In this document: in pieces, positions 52,681 to 62,304 of the stretch
How positions within the stretch are numbered: the stretch's first letter is position 1
Layout of the letters: the number at the start of each line of letters is the position of its first letter
Origin: Methylophilus sp. 13
GTDB lineage: Bacteria > Pseudomonadota > Gammaproteobacteria > Burkholderiales > Methylophilaceae
Length of the DNA stretch: 64,000 bases
Assembly: GCF_015354335.1 (NCBI RefSeq)
Contig: NZ_JADKYR010000002.1
Location: 124,001 to 188,000 of the forward strand
Direction: 5' to 3'
Notes under the pieces: model-generated
Told to the model about the DNA's origin: nothing
What the model saw: only the letters and a program-made list of their open reading frames with translations
Database searches by the model: none
Translations under genes and position numbers: made by a program

Positions 52681-54876
52681 CTAAGGTGTTTGCTTTATCA
52701 TCGAGAGATTTTCACAGCCGATTAATTGGGAAAATTTATCAGCAGGCATGGGTTTGCCAAACAAATACCCCTGCCCTTCTTCGCATTGTTTGCTTTTAAG
52801 GTATTGATATTGCTCTGCCGTTTCTATGCCTTCGGCAATCGACTGTAAATCAAAGCCATGGGCGATATCGAGGGTAGCGCACACCACGGAGTCGTCTTCT
52901 TTGTGTTGCAGCATACCATTGACAAAGGTGCGGTCGATTTTAATGCGTGTGAGGGGATAAGTCTTGAGCAGGCTGAGCGAGGCGTAACCGGTCCCAAAAT
53001 CGTCAAAGGCAATACCGACGCCGTGCTGCTTGAGTTTGCGTAGCGTGGCTAACACAATCTCATCTTGATCCAGCGCGATATTTTCGGTGATTTCGAGTTC
53101 CAGCGCTTGCGCGGGTAGGCCATGTTTTGCCAACACCAGCATCACCTCATCGACCAACTCGCCGGTATGAAACTGCGCGCTAAATAAATTCACCCCTACC
53201 TGCAAATGCTCAGCACCTTGGCGGCGCCAAAATGCCAACTGGCTACAGGCTTCATCAAGTACCCAGCTGCCCACCGTGGCGGCCAGTGGCCCGCTCTCTA
53301 GTGCGGATAAAAAAGTAATAGGTGGCAGAAGACCGCGTAGTGGATGATTCCAGCGGATCAAGGCCTCGGCGCCAGTGATAAGGCCAGTTTGCAGGTTCAC
53401 TTGAGGCTGGTAATACAACAAAAACTCGCCTTCATCGACAGCACGATGCAATTCAAGTGCATGTTGGCGGCGCGATACCGCGGCCTGGCGCAACTCAGGC
53501 ACAAACAAACAGGCGCGGCCACGTCCTTGTGCCTTGGCTTTGAATAAAGCAAGGTCGGCATTGCTGACTAACTCTAATGCTTCAAGCGTATGCAAGGGCG
53601 AAAGCGCAACTCCGCAACTGGCAATCACCCTCACAGACTGGCCTTGCATTTGCATCGGTTGCTCAATGCCATCAATCAGTTGCTGCGCAAGCTGAGTGGC
53701 GTCAGTTGGCACTTGCAGGCCGGGCACGACGACCGCAAACTCATCCCCACCCATACGCGCAACCAGACCATGCGCAGGGACAATCCGTAATAACCGTTGC
53801 GCGATTTCTCTCAATACGGCATCGCCAACGGTCCCCCCCATGGTGTCATTGATATCTTTAAAACCATCCAGATCTATCATAAACACCGCGGCAGCATGTG
53901 GCTGGCTGAGTGTTTCTTCAACAAAACGGTAAAAGCGGACCCGGTTATACAGGCCTGTGAGTGTATCGAGCAACGACTGCTTGCTTTCCGCTTGCAGCGC
54001 GACTGCAGTGGCTGGCACAGGCTTGAGCACGGCTTCGAATTGCAGCTGGCCTTCGGCTTGCCAGGAAAATAACGATAGATTGACCAGAAAGCTCGTTCCC
54101 TCTTTATGAAGCCCAGTGAGCTCACACGAACTCGCCACACGGTCTAGTGACCGAGACTGCAAAATGGTGTCTATTTTCTCTTGTAAAAGCGCAGCATCCG
54201 AGCTGGAAAACAATGTTTGCAGTGGGTGGCCCTCACCCTCGATGAGACGGTAACCAAACATATCGGCCGCGGCCTGATTCCAGGCAATGATCTGCTTGGC
54301 GGCATTAAACCAGACGATAGGGGTCGCAGCATGCGCCGCATATTCTTCAAAGTGTGGCCGGGTACGGCTGGCTGAAATTTCAATGCGGCGTAACTCAAGC
54401 CGGTCAGATACCATTTGCGCCAGCGCCCGCAATCTGGCCTGGTCTTCTAAAGAAAAGTCAAAATGAGGTTGGTGGTCGACAATACACAGGGCGCCTAAGG
54501 GGAGGCCTTCTGGTGAAAGCAACCTGACCCCGGCATAAAAACGAATATTCGCCTCACCCGTGACCAGTGGATTGTCATGAAAGCGCTCATCCAGCAAGGC
54601 ATCTGGGACGACCATGACCTGGTTTTCGTTGATGGCATGGGCACAAAAAGAAACATCACGGCGCATATCCATTTCGCCAGCACCGACGGCGGCGGCGAAA
54701 AACACATGGTCGCTACCTATCATATTGACGGCCGCAATCGGCATGCGAAACATGCGTGCCGCAATGTCTACTACCGGCTCCAGATTGGCAATGACTTCTG
54801 GCTGATGCAGGCCATGGTCAAATAGCGCTTGCAACCTTTGCGGTTCATTAGCAAGTATTACTGGGCATTTCATCAC
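52681..54876 (-). CDS. GAF-PAS-GGDEF-EAL cyclic-di-GMP signalling protein
   Basis: 731 aa with four domains in order: GAF (about 25-165, with FCAHAINENQVMVVPD), PAS (about 180-295), GGDEF (about 300-460, signature GGDEF, no RxxD five residues upstream) and EAL (about 475-720). The EAL part has GAEALIRW, LEITENI, FDDFGTG and RIKIDRTF. Both catalytic domains look intact, so it could make or degrade cyclic-di-GMP depending on the GAF/PAS input. No membrane segment. It is 10 bp convergent with the integrase gene end. Its upstream region has a 9-bp direct repeat. Confidence 0.9.
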   Translation of the reverse strand: MMKCPVILANEPQRLQALFDHGLHQPEVIANLEPVVDIAARMFRMPIAAVNMIGSDHVFFAAAVGAGEMDMRRDVSFCAHAINENQVMVVPDALLDERFHDNPLVTGEANIRFYAGVRLLSPEGLPLGALCIVDHQPHFDFSLEDQARLRALAQMVSDRLELRRIEISASRTRPHFEEYAAHAATPIVWFNAAKQIIAWNQAAADMFGYRLIEGEGHPLQTLFSSSDAALLQEKIDTILQSRSLDRVASSCELTGLHKEGTSFLVNLSLFSWQAEGQLQFEAVLKPVPATAVALQAESKQSLLDTLTGLYNRVRFYRFVEETLSQPHAAAVFMIDLDGFKDINDTMGGTVGDAVLREIAQRLLRIVPAHGLVARMGGDEFAVVVPGLQVPTDATQLAQQLIDGIEQPMQMQGQSVRVIASCGVALSPLHTLEALELVSNADLALFKAKAQGRGRACLFVPELRQAAVSRRQHALELHRAVDEGEFLLYYQPQVNLQTGLITGAEALIRWNHPLRGLLPPITFLSALESGPLAATVGSWVLDEACSQLAFWRRQGAEHLQVGVNLFSAQFHTGELVDEVMLVLAKHGLPAQALELEITENIALDQDEIVLATLRKLKQHGVGIAFDDFGTGYASLSLLKTYPLTRIKIDRTFVNGMLQHKEDDSVVCATLDIAHGFDLQSIAEGIETAEQYQYLKSKQCEEGQGYLFGKPMPADKFSQLIGCENLSMIKQTP

Positions 54877-54908
54877 AACCCCCTAGGCAAAGAGCATAGA
54901 TGAATGAC

Positions 54909-54933
54909 ATGTCAATTTGCTTTTATGTCAATT
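54909..54933. repeat. 9-bp direct repeat upstream of the GAF-PAS-GGDEF-EAL gene
   Basis: ATGTCAATT occurs at 54909-54917 and 54925-54933 (period 16 bp), 33-57 bp upstream of the start at 54876. The spacing is about one and a half helical turns, so it might bind a regulator as tandem half-sites. A further 8-bp hairpin (ATCAGCGC / GCGCTGAT, 54974-54993) lies toward trhO, which ends at 55001. Confidence 0.45.
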
Positions 54934-55000
54934 CATAAAATTAAATTTTTTGTAACACTACTAATTTTATGCCATCAGCGCAAGCGCGCTGATCAAAGGG

Positions 55001-55915
55001 TTATTGACTGTCGCCGATGTGATTTTGGCCGCGCAATCTGGCCAGCTTCACCTGCTTTTGACGCTCACGCAAAGACTCTTTCTTTTCTGCGGTCAATTTT
55101 TCGTAGCAATAAGGGCAAGAAATACCGGCTTCATATTGCTCACTTTGCATTTCCTCTGTGGTGAGTGGCATGCGGCAGGCATAACACTGGTCATGGTCCC
55201 CTACCTCCAGGCCATGCTTGACCGCCACGCGCTGGTCAAAGACAAAACACTCACCTTCCCACAGGCTTTGCTCTTTGGGCACGGTTTCCAGATATTTAAG
55301 GATGCCGCCTTGCAGGTGATACACCTCTTCAAACCCTTGTTGCTTCATGAAAGAAGAGGCTTTTTCGCAGCGAATGCCACCGGTACAGAACATGGCGACT
55401 TTTTTGTGCTTGGTTTTATCCAGGTTTTCGGCAACATATTTGGGAAACTCGCGGAAGGTGGTGGTCTTCGGGTCCACCGCGCCTTTAAAGGTGCCAATAT
55501 GTACTTCATAGTCATTGCGCGTATCCAGCACAATGACGTCCGGGTCTGAAATAATGGCGTTCCAGTCTTCGGGCTTAACATAGGTGCCCACGACCAGATT
55601 GGGATCCACCTCTGGCACGCCCATGGTGACGATTTCTTTTTTAAGTTTGACCTTCATGCGGTAAAACGGGTGAGAATCGGCCCAGGATTCTTTGTGCTCG
55701 AGATCGGCCAGTCGCGGATCCTGGCGCAAGTAGGTGAGCACGGCGCGGATATCTTCCGGCTTGCCGGCAATGGTGCCATTAATGCCTTCATGCGCCAACA
55801 GCAAGGTGCCTTTAATCTGGTGTTGCTGGCAGGTCTCTAAAATCGGTTGTTGCAGGTCTTTGTAATTATCCAGCGTGACAAATTTATAGAGGGCAGCGGT
55901 GAGATATTGGCTCAT
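55001..55915 (-). CDS. trhO: tRNA uridine(34) hydroxylase TrhO (rhodanese family, YceA)
   Basis: 304-aa protein that hydroxylates U34 of certain tRNAs in an oxygen-dependent way. An N-terminal acylphosphatase-like domain (with [10 protein letters not shown]) is followed by a rhodanese domain with the catalytic Cys in [13 protein letters not shown] and then a Cys-rich C-terminal segment (YACRMPL ... CPYCYEK). ATG at 55915 fits the family start [14 protein letters not shown] promoter TTGCAT-16-TAAAAT lies upstream at 55972-55945. Confidence 0.93.
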   Translation of the reverse strand: MSQYLTAALYKFVTLDNYKDLQQPILETCQQHQIKGTLLLAHEGINGTIAGKPEDIRAVLTYLRQDPRLADLEHKESWADSHPFYRMKVKLKKEIVTMGVPEVDPNLVVGTYVKPEDWNAIISDPDVIVLDTRNDYEVHIGTFKGAVDPKTTTFREFPKYVAENLDKTKHKKVAMFCTGGIRCEKASSFMKQQGFEEVYHLQGGILKYLETVPKEQSLWEGECFVFDQRVAVKHGLEVGDHDQCYACRMPLTTEEMQSEQYEAGISCPYCYEKLTAEKKESLRERQKQVKLARLRGQNHIGDSQ

Positions 55916-55944
55916 GAGAAATCTGGCTTGATTGCAAAAGCGCG

Positions 55945-55972
55945 ATTTTACCACTCTAACCTACTGATGCAA
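55945..55972 (-). promoter_or_regulatory. probable trhO promoter (extended -10)
   Basis: Minus strand: TTGCAT (55972-55967), 16-bp spacer, TGG-TAAAAT with the -10 at 55950-55945. Leader about 22 nt. Confidence 0.5.
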
Positions 55973-55977
55973 AAAGA

Positions 55978-56000
55978 AAAACGGGCACGCGGCCCGTTTT
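55978..56000 (-). terminator. intrinsic terminator of the fhc operon
   Basis: AAAACGGGC - loop - GCCCGTTTT; read on the minus strand it is followed by TTTTTCTTTTT. It lies 21 bp beyond the fhcC stop. Confidence 0.85.
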
Positions 56001-56020
56001 CATACGCACACTGATTGGCT

Positions 56021-56692
56021 TTAAGGCTGAATCACCAGTATCTCAGCTTTACCGAGGCCACCCATATCCCCCATCCAGCGTTGTACGCGCTGACTGCTGA
56101 TTAGCGCAAAGCGGCTATCCAGCAACTTAAATGATTTATACAGAATATTGAGGAAAGGCAGCTTGTGCAAACCACAGTCTATCCAGGTCGCCTGCGGCGC
56201 TGGCGATTGTGCCAATAATAAAGTCCCGCGTTTCATACCGTAACCAAGATAGACACCTGTGCTGCCCAGTACGCCCAGCGTCCCCGCCATCATGTCCGAG
56301 CCGCAATAGTCACCGGCATCACCTTCAATCAACAGCATGCCGCGACGCATCCGGTCACCTGCACGTGCGCCAGCGTTGCCTTTGCAAATCAGAATACCGT
56401 TTTGCAGTTGCGCCCCTAAAAAGTCACCCGCATCCCCCTCAACCAATAGCTGGCCAGCCGTCATGCCGAAGCCGATGTATTGGTGCGAAGAAGTTGTGTT
56501 TTTAAAAGTCAGCTTAGTTGCCTCTGTGGCTGCGTCCACGCTCACCTCAAACGCGTCGGCAACAGACAAATTGGCGGCCAGTTTGATGGCGCCGATCTCG
56601 GTCTCGGTTTTGCCTTGCAAGGCCAGCGGCAATAAGGCACGGCAATCGACCGTGCGCGAGATTGGCTTGGCGGTTAATACTATATGGCTCAT
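56021..56692 (-). CDS. fhcC: formyltransferase/hydrolase complex subunit C (FhcC)
   Basis: 223-aa subunit with a beta-helix fold related to FmdC/FwdC and to the C-terminal domain of glutamate synthase (GltB). Repeated glycine-containing turns occur, such as YIGFGMTAGQLLVEGDAG and GAQLQNGILICKGNAG. It holds the complex together and helps pass the formyl-methylofuran arm between active sites. Its start overlaps fhcD by 4 bp (ATGA). It is the last gene of the operon. Confidence 0.95.
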   Translation of the reverse strand: MSHIVLTAKPISRTVDCRALLPLALQGKTETEIGAIKLAANLSVADAFEVSVDAATEATKLTFKNTTSSHQYIGFGMTAGQLLVEGDAGDFLGAQLQNGILICKGNAGARAGDRMRRGMLLIEGDAGDYCGSDMMAGTLGVLGSTGVYLGYGMKRGTLLLAQSPAPQATWIDCGLHKLPFLNILYKSFKLLDSRFALISSQRVQRWMGDMGGLGKAEILVIQP

Positions 56693-57621
56693 GCGGTCAC
56701 CTCCCCGCTTAAAATTGGACGCAGTTTAAAGTGATGCTGGCCCAGCTTGCCGCCGTAGTTACCAGCAGAAATACGCAAGATGCCATTGTCTTTACCCAGG
56801 CTACAGGCCGCTTCAATCCCAGCTTTCATCGAAACAGCAATATCTTCAAAAGTCAGGCCATTGACCACAATTTCCATCACGCTTTCCACCCGTGGATCGA
56901 GCTCGCTCTTAACCACGCCTTTAAGGGTTGGGCAGAATGCGTCGTTGGTACTGGCAAACATTTTGGGGTACTTGCTGCCCACCTTGGAACCAGAGCGCAC
57001 CACCCCGCCCGGGAAAGGCATAATCACATTGGGCAGTTTGCGCATGGCATCAATGGCGGCTTCACAGGCCGTCAATACTTGTGCCTGACTGGCCCCCAAG
57101 ACCAGAAAGTTACCGCCGCCAATGGCACGTACCATGCCCGTAGTTTCTTCGGTTAAAAACTCGCCATCCATGACCGGAATACGCCAGTAGCGCTTAAGCT
57201 TGCCCGTGGCATCGGGGATTTGTTTGGAGACCTGATAACCATCGCCAAAAAAGCGCAAATGTTTGCCGAGGCTGATCATGTCTTCTGACTCAATCCCGGC
57301 AAAGGCCGCCGCGGTTGGGCAAGTGAGAATACATTGGCCCATGCGCGTTTCGAGCTGTTGCATCAGCACTTTGCTGCCCATGGCAAACATGAGCACACTA
57401 ACGCCCGGACGGCCGTCCGGGGTTTCATCCTCGGACAACTCCCGCTCTATGCCCGCCTCGACGCCACAGCCAATCACACTGGTGGCAAAACCCGTCATGG
57501 CATTGGCGGCGTTATATGCCCAGCGCAAATTTTGCGCCGTAATCAGGATACGCGTGCCGCGCATATTAAATGCTTCAGCAAAGGTATCGTCTATGTCTAC
57601 GCCATTTAACTGCATATTCAC
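56689..57621 (-). CDS. fhcD: formylmethanofuran:tetrahydromethanopterin formyltransferase subunit (FhcD)
   Basis: 310-aa Ftr homologue transferring a formyl group from formyl-H4MPT to methylofuran in the oxidative direction. Recognised by MRGTRILITAQNLRWA at the N-terminus and by VMPFPGGVVRSGSKVGSKYP and AGNYGGKLGQHHF towards the C-terminus. Start GTG at 57621 overlaps the fhcA stop (GTGA); an ATG two codons on is possible. Middle gene of fhcBADC. Confidence 0.96.
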   Translation of the reverse strand: MNMQLNGVDIDDTFAEAFNMRGTRILITAQNLRWAYNAANAMTGFATSVIGCGVEAGIERELSEDETPDGRPGVSVLMFAMGSKVLMQQLETRMGQCILTCPTAAAFAGIESEDMISLGKHLRFFGDGYQVSKQIPDATGKLKRYWRIPVMDGEFLTEETTGMVRAIGGGNFLVLGASQAQVLTACEAAIDAMRKLPNVIMPFPGGVVRSGSKVGSKYPKMFASTNDAFCPTLKGVVKSELDPRVESVMEIVVNGLTFEDIAVSMKAGIEAACSLGKDNGILRISAGNYGGKLGQHHFKLRPILSGEVTA

Positions 57622-59282
57622 CCCTGGCTATGGTTAATGACATGGTTGCGGCCATCTTCCGCAATCTGGTCATCCGAAATTTTAAAGTTGTGCATTTGCA
57701 TGGTGTGGTAGTGGTCAAAATACTGCTTGATGTCTTTTTCCACACCCAGATCAAAGGCTGGTTTGGCGGTATGTGTTGCGCCCCACACCACCTTGACCAC
57801 TTTGCCCTCTTTCACCACCAGCTCACCGTCTTTAAACACCAGGTCTGGCTTGGCAAACATCGCCTCCTTGTCAGCCTGATCGGTATAGACGGTAATATCA
57901 GCCGCAGCGCCCACGCCCAAATGGCCACGGTCTTGCAGGCCAATCAACTTGGCCGGTGCTGAGCGGGTCATAGTGGCGATTTCATACAAGCTATATTCGC
58001 GTTCCAATGATTTCAGGTTACTCATGGCTTGCGCATCGAGGTTGAGCTTGTCAAACGCATCATTACGGAAGGTTTTATCCATGAGCAAACGGATCAAATG
58101 CGGATAGCTGGTAAACGGCGCACCGTTCGGGTGATCTGTAGTCAGGAAAATGCGCCAGGGGTCATCCACACTGAGGAATACCTCGAGGCCAATCGCCCAT
58201 TGCAAGGCGTTGACATAGTTCTGGTCGCGGTATTTGAACGGGACCACGCCACAACCTGCGTCGCATTCAATGTCCATGATCACCGATTTTTTCGGGTTGG
58301 CCACTTTGGCGTTTAAATGCTGCATCATGTTGTCGCCAGACGCGGTCACGGTCTGTCCAAACAGAATCTGGCCGACATCGGCAGTGATGTGTTTGTTGTT
58401 GTTGATCGCTTCGGCAATATTGGCGGCGGCGGAAGAAAATTTCTTGTCACCCTCAGTGCCATAACTGTGAAACTGGATATGGGTCAAATGCATGGGGATG
58501 CCATCGCTGGCGCCCATGGTATCCAGCGTGGTCTGAAAATTACCAGCCACACCCAGGTTATTACAGTGCACATGCAAAGGTTTGGCAATACCTATCTCAT
58601 TTACGGCACGGCTCAAAGCCTGCAAAATGCGGCGCGGCGTGATATTGTAATAACTGTGCAGTTGATCCAGGTCCTGGCGGCGCTCATTGAATTTAAATGC
58701 GGAAATGCCGCCCGGATTGACCACTTTGATGCCTATGGTTTGCGTCGCATGCAGTGTCCACGCCACATAGTCATTAATGGTTTTCTGGTCAGCATTCTGG
58801 CTCAGCAAACGCAGCAGGTAATCATCGTTACCCAGCATGGCGTAGCCGCCTTTATCAATCATCGGCGTGTCACCCATTTCCATATGCGCCTGACGCGCAT
58901 TCACGGCGAGCACGGCCGGCTCAAAGGCAGCGGTATAACCCATTTCGATATAGCGCATGCCGGTATCGGTGGTATTCGGTGTCGCATGGTGGCTGCAGTT
59001 GGCGCCGCAGATGTGAGCTTCAGGCTCCTCCAGCTTGCGCATGGCCTGGTATTCAGGCAGCAGCATGCGGGCAATATTGACTTTGCCGCCACCGATATGG
59101 CTATGCATATCAATCGCCCCAGCCATGACGATCTTGCCATTCAGGTCGTACACCTGCGCAATTTTTTCACTGTCGGCCGGTTTGGCAATAATGCGGCCAT
59201 CGCGGATATAAATATCCTGCACCACGCCATCCTTACCGTGCGCGGGGTCAATCACTTTCGCGTTCTTGAGTACGGTAATCAT
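57618..59282 (-). CDS. fhcA: formyltransferase/hydrolase complex subunit A (FhcA, amidohydrolase)
   Basis: 554-aa subunit of the amidohydrolase superfamily that hydrolyses formyl-methylofuran to formate. The metal-ligand region DMHSHIGGGK is visible near residue 57, VHCNNLGVAG mid-protein and VDDPWRIFLTTDHPNGAPF around residue 380. The homologous archaeal subunit is FwdA/FmdA. It overlaps fhcB by 4 bp and fhcD by 4 bp, which should fix subunit stoichiometry by translational coupling. Confidence 0.97.
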   Translation of the reverse strand: MITVLKNAKVIDPAHGKDGVVQDIYIRDGRIIAKPADSEKIAQVYDLNGKIVMAGAIDMHSHIGGGKVNIARMLLPEYQAMRKLEEPEAHICGANCSHHATPNTTDTGMRYIEMGYTAAFEPAVLAVNARQAHMEMGDTPMIDKGGYAMLGNDDYLLRLLSQNADQKTINDYVAWTLHATQTIGIKVVNPGGISAFKFNERRQDLDQLHSYYNITPRRILQALSRAVNEIGIAKPLHVHCNNLGVAGNFQTTLDTMGASDGIPMHLTHIQFHSYGTEGDKKFSSAAANIAEAINNNKHITADVGQILFGQTVTASGDNMMQHLNAKVANPKKSVIMDIECDAGCGVVPFKYRDQNYVNALQWAIGLEVFLSVDDPWRIFLTTDHPNGAPFTSYPHLIRLLMDKTFRNDAFDKLNLDAQAMSNLKSLEREYSLYEIATMTRSAPAKLIGLQDRGHLGVGAAADITVYTDQADKEAMFAKPDLVFKDGELVVKEGKVVKVVWGATHTAKPAFDLGVEKDIKQYFDHYHTMQMHNFKISDDQIAEDGRNHVINHSQG

Positions 59283-60487
59283 GCCGTCACTCCTTTAAGT
59301 TCTGTTTCTATCATGGCGATCACTTGTGACAAGGTAGGCAGGTCAGAAGGCTTGGCTGTGCTGAGCGGCAAGGTAACCGAGCCATCGACACGGAATTGCT
59401 GGCCGTTGCAGTCTAGCCCTGGCGTCGCAACGGGGATAAACACTGCAGGCGTCTCTTCACATTGGCTGTCAGCAGCACCGAGCACAATCACGGGTTTAGT
59501 GCCTGCAGGCGGCATCGCATCCGGGCTGTAACTATTCACCCATACCACCGCGTCATGGCTTTCCCAGTCTGGCGTATCAATAATCACGCCATTGAGCCAG
59601 GTATGTGCGTAATTGACGCTGGTATCGCCATCACTGCCGCCAAGCGACAAACCCATGGCGCGGCTCTTCTGGTTCAAGGCGACCACGGTTTCAGTGATAT
59701 TTTCAATGGTTAATTCGGCATGCGCATAGTGCAGGTCTTTGGATACCCACACCAAGGTGGCGTACTTGGCTGCCTTCAGGGTCTCAGCCACGGTTCTCAA
59801 ACGGCTCACGTCTACCCCGGCCACTGTTTCCGCAGTCACTGGCTTGCCCATCACCAGGGCCCTTAAGGTGGCGACCACCTCCGGTAACTGTTCGCTCGCA
59901 CAAGGAATGACTTCAGGTGCGCGTCCATCGGGAGAGACGCCAGGCTTGGTATTCAGGTCATCGCCGCCCAGGTAGATGATCTTGCGGGCGGCAGGCGCGG
60001 TAAACATGGCCTCAGGCACCCACACCACGCGCTCGAAAAAACGGGTATTGTGGCTCACCACATCAGTGCCTATCATCAGGATGACATCTGCACGGTTGCG
60101 TACCTCGGTCAAGGTGGTGGTCTGCCAGCCGCGATGCTGTAATACCTGCATGTTGCGCAGCGTGCTGCTGGCATTGAGATGCGTCATCGCCGCATGCGTA
60201 TGATGCGAAAGACTGACCAGGGCACGCGCACCGTGAACATCGGTACTGCTGCCGGCGATCAATGGCGTTTTGGCTTGCTTGAGCAGTTCGACGGCGGTAT
60301 GTACGGCCTGGGTCAGCGACACGGGTTGCCCCGCCACCCGAGGTTGCGCACCATTACTCGTTCGCGCATAGAACTTTGCGGCTTTGCCACACGAAAACTG
60401 CTGTTTGGCAATGGCCTCCCCCGAAATGTCGTCACATAGCAAGCCGCAAGCCGGGCATGCATGCATACTGTTTTGTTGATTTGTCAT
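59279..60487 (-). CDS. fhcB: formyltransferase/hydrolase complex subunit B (FhcB)
   Basis: 402-aa subunit related to the molybdopterin/tungstopterin subunit FmdB/FwdB of methanogens. The N-terminal CPACGLLCDD and SCGKAAKFY look like a cluster-binding remnant. In known bacterial Fhc complexes this subunit no longer carries the redox cofactor, and the complex makes free formate; this protein is shorter than the archaeal enzymes, which agrees. First gene of fhcBADC. It diverges from ndk across 236 bp in which I found no strong fhc promoter. Confidence 0.95.
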   Translation of the reverse strand: MTNQQNSMHACPACGLLCDDISGEAIAKQQFSCGKAAKFYARTSNGAQPRVAGQPVSLTQAVHTAVELLKQAKTPLIAGSSTDVHGARALVSLSHHTHAAMTHLNASSTLRNMQVLQHRGWQTTTLTEVRNRADVILMIGTDVVSHNTRFFERVVWVPEAMFTAPAARKIIYLGGDDLNTKPGVSPDGRAPEVIPCASEQLPEVVATLRALVMGKPVTAETVAGVDVSRLRTVAETLKAAKYATLVWVSKDLHYAHAELTIENITETVVALNQKSRAMGLSLGGSDGDTSVNYAHTWLNGVIIDTPDWESHDAVVWVNSYSPDAMPPAGTKPVIVLGAADSQCEETPAVFIPVATPGLDCNGQQFRVDGSVTLPLSTAKPSDLPTLSQVIAMIETELKGVTA

Positions 60488-60652
60488 GGCTTTATAGTCT
60501 CTCGTTTTGATCTTTATGTATTCAATCCTGAATATCCACCTGACCGTGGGAAACCATCACATCATAAAACATCTGCTGACAATAGATAAAAAAAATAAAG
60601 CAATGAATGCCTGCTATTTAACGCAATAAAAGCCTGTCATCAGTATCTAAGG

Positions 60653-60681
60653 TTTATCAATCACAGTAAAAATAGTAGAAT
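60653..60681 (+). promoter_or_regulatory. possible ndk promoter
   Basis: TTTATC (60653-60658), 17-bp spacer, TAGAAT (60676-60681). The -35 is weak. The rest of the 236-bp fhcB-ndk gap is AT-rich and without recognised sites. Confidence 0.35.
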
Positions 60682-60723
60682 AGTCGTTTGTTTTTCTTGT
60701 TCATTACTTTATTTGGAGTTCTC

Positions 60724-61128
60724 ATGGCTTTAGAGCGTACACTCAGCATCATCAAACCAGACGCCGTTGCAAAAAACGTGATTGGTCAAATCTACACCCG
60801 TTTTGAAAACGCCGGTTTGAAAATTGTTGCAGCTAAAATGACCCACCTGACTCAAGCTGAAGCTGAAGGCTTCTACGCTGTGCACAAAGAGCGTCCTTTC
60901 TTCAACGACCTGGTTAAATTCATGATCTCTGGTCCAGTGATGATCCAGGCATTGGAAGGCGAAAACGCGGTATTGAAAAACCGTGAACTGATGGGTGCAA
61001 CCAATCCTAAAGACGCAGCCCCTGGCACCATTCGTGCTGACTTCGCTGAAAGCATTGATGCTAACGCCGTGCACGGTTCCGACTCTTTGGAAAATGCGGC
61101 CATCGAAATCAAATACTTCTTCGGTTAA
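60724..61128 (+). CDS. ndk: nucleoside diphosphate kinase
   Basis: 134-aa enzyme that balances NTP pools by phospho-transfer through a histidine. [15 protein letters not shown] is at the N-terminus and the active-site His is in [15 protein letters not shown] 60724 has TTTGGAG upstream; a longer frame is not supported. Followed by rlmN at 54 bp, the order usual in beta- and gammaproteobacteria. Confidence 0.97.
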   Translation: MALERTLSIIKPDAVAKNVIGQIYTRFENAGLKIVAAKMTHLTQAEAEGFYAVHKERPFFNDLVKFMISGPVMIQALEGENAVLKNRELMGATNPKDAAPGTIRADFAESIDANAVHGSDSLENAAIEIKYFFG

Positions 61129-61182
61129 TCACACCCTTCGTCACTTAACGACGATCACATTGATACCGAACTAGGAATACAC

Positions 61183-62301
61183 TTGGTTAACTTACTGAAT
61201 TTTAACCAATCGCAACTCGCCGAGTACTTCACCAGTCTCGGCGAGAAGCCTTTCCGCGCCAAACAATTGATGCGCTGGATGCATCATTTCGGGGTACTTG
61301 ACCTCGACCAGATGACCGATATTGCGAAAACCCTGCGCGAAAAACTGCGTCAGGAAACCGAATTTGCGCTGCCAGACGTGCAGTTGGAACAAGTGTCAGA
61401 TGATGGCACCCGCAAATGGCTGATCGGCACTAATAACTTAAGAGACGGCACGTCTAACAGTGTGGAAACCGTCTTTATCCCTGAAGATGACCGCGGTACG
61501 CTGTGTATCTCCAGCCAGGTAGGCTGTGCACTCGAATGCACATTCTGCAGCACCGGTCGCCAGGGCTTCAACCGCAATCTCAACGTCTCCGAAATTATCG
61601 GCCAACTATGGATTGCCAATCACGCCCTGCGCCAGGCGCCTGGCTATGACTTGCTGCCACCCGGTGAGCGCATTATCTCCAACGTGGTGATGATGGGCAT
61701 GGGTGAGCCACTGGCCAACTATGACAACGTCGTCACGGCCATGCAAATCATGCTGGATGACAGCGCTTATGGCTTAAGCCGTCGCCGCGTCACCTTGTCG
61801 ACCAGCGGCATGGTGCCAGCGATGGACAGACTCAAGGAAGACTGCCCCGTCGCCTTGGCGGTATCGTTACATGCGCCGAATGATGCGCTACGTGATGAGA
61901 TCGTCCCAATTAATAAAAAATATCCAATTAAAGATCTGATGGCCGCTTGCGAGCGCTACCTAGTCAAAGCACCACGTGATTTCGTGACGTTTGAATATGT
62001 CATGCTGGACGGCGTCAATGACACCCTGGAACACGCCAAGCAACTGATGAATATCGTGCGCGATGTCCCTTGCAAATTTAACCTGATCCCATTCAACCCG
62101 TTCCCTAACAGTGGTTACGGGACGTCCAAGCCCATGCAGGTGCGTGCGTTTCGTGATATGTTAATGCAGGCAGGCTTTGTAGTCACCGTACGTAAAACCC
62201 GCGGAGACGACATTGATGCGGCCTGCGGGCAACTGGCAGGTAAAGTGCTCGATAAAACCCGCCGCACTGAGAAAACCATAGCGATACATCCGGAACAGTA
62301 A
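61183..62301 (+). CDS. rlmN: 23S rRNA/tRNA adenine-C2 methyltransferase RlmN
   Basis: 372-aa radical SAM enzyme methylating A2503 of 23S rRNA and A37 of some tRNAs. The radical SAM motif is [12 protein letters not shown]. The second catalytic Cys is in [12 protein letters not shown] near the C-terminus, which distinguishes RlmN/Cfr. Start codon TTG at 61183 with AGGAA eight bases upstream. It leads a conserved run rlmN-pilW-rodZ. Confidence 0.96.
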   Translation: MVNLLNFNQSQLAEYFTSLGEKPFRAKQLMRWMHHFGVLDLDQMTDIAKTLREKLRQETEFALPDVQLEQVSDDGTRKWLIGTNNLRDGTSNSVETVFIPEDDRGTLCISSQVGCALECTFCSTGRQGFNRNLNVSEIIGQLWIANHALRQAPGYDLLPPGERIISNVVMMGMGEPLANYDNVVTAMQIMLDDSAYGLSRRRVTLSTSGMVPAMDRLKEDCPVALAVSLHAPNDALRDEIVPINKKYPIKDLMAACERYLVKAPRDFVTFEYVMLDGVNDTLEHAKQLMNIVRDVPCKFNLIPFNPFPNSGYGTSKPMQVRAFRDMLMQAGFVVTVRKTRGDDIDAACGQLAGKVLDKTRRTEKTIAIHPEQ

Positions 62302-62304
62302 GTG

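Noticed and set aside
58317-59531. 404-codon open frame on the plus strand opposite fhcA/fhcB
   Set aside because: It is antisense to two certain genes of the fhc operon and has no ribosome-binding site or family-like sequence; it arises from codon bias.
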